Below, in pieces: positions 45,201 through 56,500 of a stretch of 64,000 nt of DNA. The notes beneath the pieces were generated by a model that had not been told where the DNA came from, made no database searches, and worked only from the letters and a program-made list of their open reading frames with translations. Made by a program: the position numbers and the translations under genes. Location of the stretch: positions 107,469,387-107,533,386 of the forward strand of contig CM067370.1 in the NCBI GenBank assembly GCA_034401795.1. The letters run 5' to 3'. Within the stretch, counting starts at the first letter, position 1; each line of letters begins with the position of its first letter. The DNA comes from Chaetoderma sp. LZ-2023a. Its lineage: Eukaryota; Mollusca; Caudofoveata; Chaetodermatida; Chaetodermatidae.

Positions 45201-48200
45201 CCGAGATTGCCCATACCTTTAATAAGAGTATTTAAAACACTTATTTCATCACTTCCCCTCTTTGCCAAGCAAGGGATAACAGTCATTAATGCTGATTTGT
45301 ATTCAGCAATAGAATTAGGCTTAAGACGATAGGCATCATACAGGTGACAGAGAAAATCAGCTACTACCTGAATAGATGCTTCCATCGGATTGATACATCT
45401 CTTTGAGCACCATTCTGCAAATCTGTTGATTTTATAATTATATGCTCTGGAGGTTGACCCCCTTCTGGCTCTGGCCATGAAATTGGCTGCTTGCTCAGAA
45501 AAGCCCTCCTTAATCACAGATTTTTTTTACAACATCCATGCAGTCAATTGAAACATTGATGGATTGTTGTGAAGGGTCTTGCCCTGGAAGACAATATTGT
45601 CCATCAGAGGCAGAGGAACTGGATTGCAAACCAGAAGGTCCAGCAGATCCGTAAACCATGATCGGCTTGGCCAATTCGGGGTGATCAGAAGCACTTGGCA
45701 TTCCTCCTGCTTGATCGTCTGAAGACTCCTTGGAATCAGGATTGTTGGAGGTTATGCGTATGAATACATTCCCTTCCAACTGATAGCTAGTGCACCTATT
45801 GCGATAGTGCTTGGATCTGGAATCGGAGAAATGTACATTGTCATCTTCGCATTCTTCTTCATTGCGAACAAATCTATGTTGGGCTTTCCCCAATGATTGA
45901 ACAGGTGATCTGCCACACATTGATTTAGTTGCCATTCCGTAGGCAGAATGCTCATCCTTCAGCTCAATGATTCTGCTAACAGATTCAGCCTTCCCGGAAT
46001 ATGAACTGCTTTCAAGGTGATCATATGATCCATGCACCAGCAAAGCAGCTTCGATGTCATCATACAGAGACTGGGCAACTTCCTTCTGCCCTCGCGGTTT
46101 ATGTAACTCACTACTGTAGAGTTGTCTGAATGTATCATCACAAATTTTCCCTCCACTTCTTTTAAGAAGTGTTCCAGGCTTAGAATTACAGCCCGTAATT
46201 CTAGCATGTTGATATGTTCCTTTGACTGTTCCAGATTCCAAAGCCCTGATATAGTGGCTTCTTCCAGGCAAGCTCCCCATCCCTCCATCGATGCATCCGT
46301 AAACATCGTTATTTGAGGGTGGGGAGGGGTCAGCATGACCCCTGCCAGGAGATTTCCTCTCTCCATCCACCAATGAAGGTGATGAATGAGAGGGTCCAAC
46401 ACTTGAATGCATGATTCCAGTGATCCTGAACTCTGCGTCCACTGAGTCATGAGAAACAATTGAATCGGCTGCCTGCATAAGGCCACCGGAGGAATTACTG
46501 GTTCCATTAAAACCATCAGACGTAACATTCTCACTCTCTTCTGGGATGGATAAACATATCCTATCTCCAGATCGAAGAACATACCAAGGTAAACAAACCT
46601 CTGGGATGGCGTCAGCTCTGATTTCTGAAAGTTGATTATCCAGTCTAAATCTGTTGATTATCCAGTCTAAATCTCCAGATTTGCTGTCAAACTTTCTGGG
46701 TTCTGTGCTTTCAGCAACCAGTCATCTATGTAAGTGTGAACAGCTATATTTCTCCTGCGGAGGTATGCCGTGATAGCAAGTACCACTCAAGTGAAGACCC
46801 TTGGAGCCGTCGAGATGTCGAATGGAAGAACTTTGAATTCCCATTGGCATCCCTAAAAAGCAAATCTCAGGAACCGATGAAAACTCCTTGCCATTGGAAT
46901 GTGGAAATAAGCATCCTTGAGATCTATTGATGCTGTCCACATCCCCTTTCCTAACCCCAACAGCACTGATTTTATTGCTTCCATTTTGAAACTCTGTGTA
47001 TCTATAAACTTGTTTAGAGGTTTGAGGTTGAGAATTGGTCTCCACCCCCTGGTGTTCGTTGTCAAGAAACACGGTTGAATAGAAGCCCAGATAATCTTGT
47101 GCCAGTTGAATTGCTTCTTTTAGAATTAGAGATTCTTTCTCCTCTTCTATGCACAACCGCTTGTCTGGATCTCTTGGAATTTGAGTCCAGACCGGTACCA
47201 GAGACAGATGCAATGGCGGACCTTTTACCCATTCTGGACTGTATCCACGAGAAAGCCATTGCAAGACTAAGCGGTCCTGAATTAACCGCTCCCACTTCTG
47301 AATGTGGCAAGTCAAACGACCTGCCACTGGTGCACCTAGGGTTGACGGGCTGCCCATGAATTTTAGAAGTGGGTGTGTCTCTGATACGAGTGACAACACC
47401 CGAGTGGTACCTGTGGTAACCGGAAAATCTTTTAGCCCATCAGGCCCGGTTACCATGTGCCACTCCTCGCGCACTGCGCCCAGCGCCACATGCACCTTGG
47501 TGCATGGGCTGCTGTCTGGCTGGCTGCGCCTAAGGCGCTGGCTGATGTACAGCAGCACGCTGCTGCTGGCGCGGCCGACGCGGTCCCTGAAACCGGCCGG
47601 CCTGCTGGCCTCTGACAATGCCAGCACCGCCACGAGCGTACTGCTGTCGAGCAGCTGAGGGCTGAACACGCACGTGTTCTCTGTGCAGCACTTCAAACTG
47701 TGCGTGCAGCGCCCTCTGGTTATTCACCAATCACTTTCTCTTGGAGGTGCCCACAACCTTCACCTCCAAAAAGACCAGGGCCCACCATCAGCGCTTGCAA
47801 CAAGCGCGACTTGAGCTCTTGAGATGGGCACAAATTTTCCAACGCAAAAGTGCGCCTCATCGTCAGTGACTTGGTGACTGACCTAGTGAGACAGTCCAAT
47901 GCCAGGTTGATCCCATCCTGGAAGGCTCGTTGGACTGTCACAGGGCTAGGTTGTTGCTGCACCGAGAATGCTACTAACCCAGATAGCAGCTGAGACACAT
48001 GAGACAGCGCACTAATCACTGCTCGTGAGCTCTCCTCGGTGTCGTGCAAGGCGGCATTAGGCGAGCGCATAGCGCCCGAACACAATGCTCCGGTGCCAGC
48101 ACGGGAACCCGGCCACGTATCTTCTCCCAGAGCGGTGCGGTCGTCCATGCTCGGTCTGGGTGCTAGGCCATATCGAGCATACTGACTAGCAGTAACCCGA

Positions 48201-51200
48201 CATCGCCTAGCAACCTCGCCTTCGCGAGGGGACCTTTTGGTCTAATCGACTCCTCTACCGCTGAGAACATATCTAACATATGTTCAGCATCCGGCAGAGA
48301 CAGAGTCATGTTGGCCAACGGCTTTGCCTGTAACCATGCCCGAGGGTTACCGGCAGCTGTTTTGTCCATGGAGAGCTCTGGTCTGATGGCGAGGAGCCAC
48401 ACGCATGCTTCAGACCAGTCTTCATCTGTGGCTACCTGCGAATTGCTGACATGCAGCGGGCCCTCATCATCCTCAATGGCATTCGCAGGTAGGGCCGAGG
48501 AGGAGGCTATAGACGAACCCGGCTGCCCAGGGAATGCATACGGGCCCGTGAGGGCTGGCATAACAATCTCCATAGGCTGACCGGGCATCAAGGTCGCGCT
48601 TGTGTGTGGGGTATCATGCACATCAGCGCGGCCCGGATCGTCCGTATGAGATTACATGCTTAAGCGTGGAATCTTATACGGGTGGCCGTCCGCTCCAAAC
48701 CGGCCCACAGGCTGAATCATAAAACCTGCTCCCGAGGGAACAGTGCCATAGGTGCGAGCGGCCGCGCTCCCCATGAGAGGAGTGTAGACGCTCGCATCCA
48801 TGTCTTCATGATCATCCTGTGGACCGAGCAGGTAGTCTTCATCATCTTCCTGGTCAGGAAAGTTAGACTCTGGGTTAGCAAGAAAAACTAACCCAGACTG
48901 ACCAGGAGAATGCCCGAAAGCAGATGATGAGGGTACTCCGCGAGTGATCATGGTCAGGCCCGCTGGTCGGGTCCCGCCTGATGCTGCTCGCGCCGCTGGA
49001 TCACCAGGCGATGCGAACATCAAGCCTGGGTCCAAAACGGCCGCCTCTGGATCACTAAACACTTTGTCCGAGCTAGTAGGGCATGATCAAGGGACGGGGG
49101 CTACCTGCACTGAGGTCGATGCGCAGGAAGTTGAAACACATGTGCCCGGCAACATGCCGCGAAGCATGTCAGGCATCAGATCTTTCAAAGTCCTGCTCAT
49201 CTCACCCATTAACTCAACCTTGAAGGCCTCGAGCTCACCCTTCTCAGAGGCCTTCTTCTTACACTCCTTTGCCTTCTTGCCCTCCTCAGCCATCAGTTTG
49301 GCCTGAAAAGCAAAGAATTCAGAGGTTAGATCCCTCCCTCCCCTCTTTAAAAATGACACATTTGTTAGACAGCCTACAAACTGAACAAAGATCACAAGGG
49401 TGGGGGAAGAATCTAGCCTTCATGGGCTTAAAGCATGATGGACATGACTTCTGAACGGGAAGGCATACGAAGACTATGAGTATTATAGTTTGCAAAACCT
49501 TGTTATTTGACTATTAGCACAAAACAAGAACAAACTCGAGAGAAGACACCCACTTTTATTACAGACAACCCTGATGGCACAGCTGACTTCACTTGTTAAT
49601 AATAACCAATCACAACCAGGATCCCAAATTAAGAATGAGAGAGAAAGATTATTAACTTTCTAGATACCTCTCCACGTTCATAATAAAGGGTGATAAAAAC
49701 ATCAAAAAGATTTCTCTAAACTAAGACTATGACATTAAGGAAAGAGAAAAAACTCTGGTTGATTATGACATCAAATCTCAATGCAACAGCTCCTTCAAGG
49801 AGAGGGGGCATCAGAAATGAATGCAAGAAATATCTAGAGACTAAAGACATTCATTACTCCCGAATAATATGATATTAAATTATATATATTCGAGAACCCA
49901 TGCACATATAAGAGAGAATACAGTGCAATAACAAATGGCAGCAGAAATTTGTGAATATTTTCAAATAATTATGTGCCATAACTAATAAACTCCCTTAGCC
50001 TGAGCACAGGCAAAACCATCCTCTTGTGCAGAACACGTCCATCCATCCGCCGAGACTCTACTTTCTGTAGAACAGATGAGGGGGATGGGACAAAAGGAAG
50101 GAGATATTTCTTTTATTCTTTTACTCTATCTCCAACCCTTAGACATATCACAATGATAAGTAAAAAAAGAGACGTGAACAACCTTTGAGAGAAGAACAGG
50201 AACACGTACTATCCATAAGTTGAACCTGTGAACACAAAGCACAAGGGATTAATAGCCCTAGGTGCTGGGAGAAATTTAATAAGGATTCCCAGCGCCTGAA
50301 AATGCGGTAACGCCAAACTGGCCGTGAACGAAAACCGGTAACATATAAAAGTTACAAGTCTTAATTAATATATGGAACAATATCACCTTAATGGATGAAG
50401 AGGAGGACTTCTCTGACACTTTTGCATCAGCCATTATGAATAAAAGATGATAATAGACAGTCAAAATTCTCAATAAAGAGCTTGTAAAGTTTTCCACAAG
50501 TTGACTCTCAGCCAATATATTAGAAAACGGAAGTACCAGTATGCGCATGCGCAGTAGGTGGGGTCTGTCATGTGCATGACTGTGTACATCCACCGGCCCA
50601 TTAGGGGCACCTAACTTTTTATAATTCTGTATATTATTGAACTTAGAGCCGATATACTAGTATATCAAGAGTGTTAGGGAGGTAAGTATGTTCTCATGAT
50701 GTGAAAATGGACTTGCATCTGGACCTGATGGCATGAGCAATGAACTATTCAAATATGCAAGTGACATTATCTCAAAACCGATCATGCACCTAATCAATTC
50801 AGCTTTTATGCACCACCTTCCCATCGACGCTGTAGGCCAAGGCATCCTTATCGCGCTTTTCATCGAGAGTTCATGTTTAGCCTGCATTATAACATGCTTC
50901 CTGTAAGACAGGTTACAAAATACTAATCTAATCATACCTTTAAAGTACTCCTTTCTGGGCATCGTTCTGAGTGATGGTTGACTAACTGGATGAATGCGAG
51001 ATGACTCTTCAAGTTTTCGAAATAATGCCAATCTCTGCTTTGGATCTATATGCACATGTTAATAATTATATATTACATTAGTATAACACAAAATTCCTGA
51101 ATTTTAGAAATACATACACATCATACATGAACAGATATTGCATATAGTGAAAATCCACAATAATCATCATTGCACAAATAATCTAAGGTCCACTAAAGAC

Positions 51201-53528
51201 ACACATGCAGATAAATGACCTGCCTGTTTCCTACATAACAACTACATATTGTACGTAATAACACTAAATGTGTATATGATAACATAAGCCCTACTGAGTG
51301 CTATACAAATTATTACATAAAAGCATATGAATGCAGGTGATATAAACATAACTCTCATAACATTTCTTCTATTAACAAATGCATCTCAGAGACATTAGTG
51401 AATTCTTCTCACCGAGACTGATCACACGTTAACTAATCAATTCTAATTTTACCATGACTCCCCATCTATCAGATATAGGGGGTAAGTGATGAATATGGAA
51501 GGGTTTCAGTGAAATGGACCTTTCCATTTTTTAGCTATGCCCCTGCTGATCTCTAGCTAAGCTCCACCCACATCTTGCTCATGTTGGGATTGATTGTTCA
51601 ACTCCCTGACTATCAATTTCCAGAAAACTATACAGGTAAGCTGTTGAATATTTTGAAACTACTTTGACTGGGTGCTGTTGCTGCCTATGGCAGTGACAGC
51701 GTCCACTCAAATTACTTTCAAAATATTCAACAGCATGTTTATTAAAGAGTAGAGCCATACAATTTGTACATGTTGGACTATTATGAGCTAAAGACAGGCC
51801 ATATAGAATCATTTATGACATAATGATTATGACATCATCCTACACGCCACTTAGCTGATTATGATGTCATATGATGTCAGGTGCTAGCATGAGGAAGGGG
51901 TATAATGCGGACAAAGTCCCTATTTCCTAGGTTACATTTATGCCTGGTCTACATTTCTAATAAAGCGTTCACTATTAATAGGCACTACAGCCATTTTAAT
52001 ACAGATACCCATTTGTACTCCTGGGTGGAGAGAGATAATGAGTCATGCACATTGCCCATGTTTTCAAAGATGGCGAGATAATCCACCACTAAGGCACGAC
52101 CTAGGTTCGCAGGTTAACTAGTCCATAGTGCTGACCACTACACAACTTGCTGAATATCTCTGACCTATATAAGCGATGGATAGATATGTATGTGGATCAA
52201 TCACAAGACAGGGTGGACAAATGGATGGTCTATTTATTATATACATATTTGACAATGTCTGGGGCTTACAATACATTCATAAATGCTTAATAGATAACAT
52301 ACCAAGTTTGCCAATTTTCCGTTTATGTTCGGCATTGTACTTCATCTTTCGTGCACGCTGAAACATCAACTCTGCAGTGTGGACATCCTTGAAGCCCCTA
52401 TAAAGAGAATAGCATTTACAGTTCTACCTAATCAAGAGATTAACTGATTTTAGGGTTTAAATGATGGTGAGTTTTTAAGAGAGGCCGCTAGAAGGCATGG
52501 ATTAATCATGGCTCTTATGGTATATCCTATGATGAGTGACTTACATGTACATAATTGACTGATATTGCTACCTGACCACTGTACACTAAGGGAGCGCTTG
52601 TCTTTAAAGTCCATAAGGTGGTCACCAAAGGCTGGTTTGACTATACAATTAATCCTTTAATGCTCAATCAGGAAAGAAAAACAGCTTCAGCAGTGGTCTT
52701 TGTAAAATGTCCATTTGCGGGCCAACAGAGGGCTGTTTTAGAAAAATTGCAACCGGAATGACTGGCGCAATAACCGTGCCAGTCATTCCAGTGGTAAATT
52801 TTCAAAAATAGTCTTATCTTGATCTGGAAATAAACATTTTCAATGAAAAGATTGGAATTTTCATCACAAATTTTGACCATTAAAGAGGTAAACTTGCTTT
52901 CATTGCCACCTGACATTAGAAGTAATTTAAGCTTATTATGAACCATAGTTGATTATTTTGAAAGTTGTATTACTGAAAGTTGTTAAACGTTTTTATAGTT
53001 TAAACATCCATAAATAAACTGTAAAACCTGAATATTTTGAGTGTCACTCAAAATATTAAGGTTTTACAGTTTATTTATGGATGTTTAAACTAAAAAAATA
53101 CAGAAACACAGTCATCAGATTGCCATGTTACAATAATGAAACAACCCAAGGAGCGTTTTAAACATGTATCCGTACAAAATATGAACAACAGTGTGGGCTT
53201 AAGCGTACCATTCTTGTTGTATAGCTTCTTCCTTTTTAGATAAAGTGGTTCTGTATGTGTCCGTCATTTCATCACTAATCACAGAATATGTGGATCCAGA
53301 TTGCTGCCGTATTCTGCCTCTATCAGACATAGGAGATGCTATGGATCTCCATGCATGCTTAGGAAAGCTGGGTGGGTGTGGCTGTAATGGTGTCAGTATA
53401 TCTGATGAGGGATGTGTCCTCCTATGACCGGTAGGCGGTTTACCTAGTGTGGGATGGCTGTGAAATAAACGAATAATTTGAAAATATAAATTTTGATTTA
53501 ATGGAGTTTAATGATGATTGAAATATCA

Positions 53529-53569
<41 letters not shown>

Positions 53570-56500
53570 GATTATTATTTTTAAAAGGTCTATGTCAACT
53601 TAAGTAACAAAATGCTCTGTGTGCTAAAAACAGATACTTGGATAATAAATAACAGTAACAGGTCATATTAATTATAAATTTCGACGGACAACATCAGCAC
53701 CACCAACCTGGATGGAATCTCTGGCATGTCTGATGGCTTCCAATCATCCTCAAGTCTAGTCTGCATAAAATAAAAACAGAGTCTGAAAACAGTTAGAGTA
53801 GTTATGTTCCAACCAGTTACATCAACTTTATAGACCACTATTAATTTGCGCCATTTTTATTTTGGGAAATATGTTCACAGCACCTTTCTACTTCATGCAT
53901 AAGCGGAGATATTCCTGTAGTTTGCTCAAGTTACTGACCAAGTTAAGGATAGATCTTAATTAAATTTCAGCAAAAATATATTTTCATCCCCATATTTCTT
54001 TCTGTTGGGGGAATCGAGAAATTGGTGGACATACAATAATACCAGCAACAAATGTCCAGGTGGGTTAATCCAATTTTCATCCCAAATTGGAATAGAAACA
54101 AAGAATGACAAACATGACAAATGTGATCTTTTGTGAACGTTTTCTATTCATGTGATGTTCACTGACTACACATGCAGTTGATCAATTCAGGTCAACAGGT
54201 TTACCTGGTGATCATCACAGGGATAAAACATCAGTGTTCTGGGAGAAAAAGCATTGGAGCAATGGAGGAATCCAGTTTTAGCTATTCCCTGCCTATCTCT
54301 AGCTAAGCTCCACCCAGACTTCACCCGAGTTGAGATCGATCTATCCTATACTCCCAGACCATTAATTTCCAGAAAACTGTAGTTAAGCTGTTGAATATTT
54401 TGATACTAGTTTTACTGGGTGCACAACCAGATTAGTTTCAAAATATTCAACAGCATGTTTATTAAATAGTAAAGACAAAATATTCATACAATGACGCTTA
54501 GTCCATCACCAATTAAGTGTTCGTGACGAACTTAGTTAACGCATTCAAGATGTAATTGATTATGACATCATCTTACCCTTTTAGGAGTTGATTATGATGA
54601 CATATTGATGGATAAACTGGAATCCTCCATTTCTTAATCTTCCTAGGCAAGCTTATTTCAAAACATGTAGGGAGTACTTTATTTAAAATTATTTTGTGTA
54701 TTACTCCATTAATAGTCAAACTATTTTCTCATTGAATGTCCAATCACAAAGAAAGAGGCTATGTTTGAAATTTTACCACTGGAATGACTGGCTCGGGTAA
54801 TCGAGCCAGTCATGCCAGTGGTAAATTTTCAAAAATAGTTTCTTGGCCTGCAAATGGACATACATCAAGAACACTGCACAGGCCAGTTCTGACTGGCTTC
54901 AGCATTACAGGGTTAACAGAAAGTATCAGATATATTACACAGATAGAGAGAACTAGAAAACAATGCCGTCTCAGGTTGCCCAACATTCACTGACAGTATT
55001 GCATTACATAAAATTACAAATTAAGTTGAACATCTGATACATTCATTCTTCTTTTTTTTAAATGGCAAATGTTTTGTTATGTAAGCAGAATTCAACAGAA
55101 TTAAATGTCTCCCCTGCCAGGCCCATTATTTATAATCCTTAGAGTTTAGAAGAAATGACACATTCATTTGGCAGAGTACTGACCATTTACCACTCAAAAT
55201 AGACCAAAAATGTTTTCTGCGCTGGTATTAATAAATATTATGCAAACACATAAAACAAATATTGAACAGTGATTTGATACAGAAGCAAGGTCATATTGAC
55301 CTGTTGATTCAAAAAAGCATCCGCTTTTGTTTCTACGAGAATTCTTAATACTTACCAGATGTACTATTATGATAATGTCAATTATCTAGTCTAGCTCAAA
55401 ATAAACAATTAAAACTCTGCACTCTCCTGGTCCTGCCAATACTGTGTCCGGGAATTACCATAGCCGCAGGTACCGAGTTAATTCCCAATCACAGTCAGAT
55501 TCGTCTTATATTTGCCTTGACAAACAGCGAAAGCAGCTCAGCCTCACCTCAGCGGGGCGGCTGAGGTAGGGCAATAGTACATCTGGTAAGTATTAAGAAT
55601 TCTCGTAGAAACAAAAGCGGATGCTTTTTTGATTCTACTTCGAATAATACTTACCAGATGTACTATTATGATAAACTCCGGATTTCGACAGCCAGGAAAT
55701 ACTGGTGGGAGGAGGTGAGGCTCGAACCAGCTCTCATCTACAATCCGACAGAGAAGGCTGTGAAGAGCCTAGAACCCTGGCATAAGCTTGGGTTCTGCCA
55801 TCTGACTCATAGAGTGCTAAACTTCCTGGGTCTAGACCGCGCTCCCCGCCCCCCCCCCCCCCCCTCTTTTGTCCGCACAAAATTCAGAGGGCTGTCAATA
55901 GGGATGCAACACCCACCAGACCCGTGTCAGTCCCAAGTCTCAGCTAGGGCAGTCCAGTAGAGTGCAAAGAAGCTACTACAACTTCTAATTTTGAAAAAAT
56001 ATCAGTATATCGATTAGATTTTCAAATTGGAATGAGTCTAATGTCTGTTTGAGAGGATAAGTATACTCTTGTACCAGACTATTTAGCTAAGCAGTCTGGT
56101 ATTTCGACTGTTAAGTAAATATATTTATAGTCACTTAATTAATGTAAACACTCACCATTTCGAGTGCTTGATCTTTTCTTGTTCATCACAGGAGCTCGGC
56201 CCAATCCATGGTCGTACTCAAGTCATGTGCATAGCCATTGTTCAGTGTAAGTGGAAGACTGTGATGTGTGCGAAGTAGTGGTCGGATGTGGCTTAGTTTA
56301 GATTCGATAAATTGGCGACGGCTACCGGATTAAGTGCGCTGGAGATGTCGCGAAGGTAGAAATCAGTGAATGACAACTAGGCATGCCATTGTGCTGCAGC
56401 CATCACCTCCTCTAATCAGACACCCTTATAAAGGGCCGATGATGCTGCTAGTGCTCGGACCTGATGGGCATTCGCACGATCAATCTGCTTTCCTGTAGCG

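Larger units (their letters stand above)
43652..50705 (-). mobile_element. DIRS-B: complete DIRS-type retroelement nested in the LINE
   Basis: A 7.05-kb element. The inverted terminal repeats (outer parts 43652-43860 and 50520-50705) are about 97% identical over 160 bp. An internal complementary region at 43945-44041 is the reverse complement of the left outer end (gaaaattt ... cctccctaac) joined to that of the right outer end (tttcacatcatgagaac). The minus-strand order is gag, RT/RNase H, methyltransferase-like region, tyrosine recombinase. No target duplication, as expected for DIRS. Several stops and frameshifts are present. Confidence 0.93.
41665..50878 (-). mobile_element. LINE with 5' inversion (twin priming), interrupted by DIRS-B
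   Basis: A target duplication of 13 bp, agagttcatgttt, lies at 41665-41677 and 50866-50878. The 3' part (about 42890-41678) lies on the minus strand, and the 5' part (about 42895-43651 continued at 50706-50865) lies on the plus strand. The two parts are almost contiguous in protein: the plus-strand part ends in VGQGILI and the minus-strand part begins with LRPIVLLNSIRKI. The 5' part's own start abuts the inner junction, which is the geometry produced by twin-primed reverse transcription. DIRS-B later split the 5' part. The insertion sits about 60 bases downstream of the 5' splice site of the exon at 50938-51045. Confidence 0.9.
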
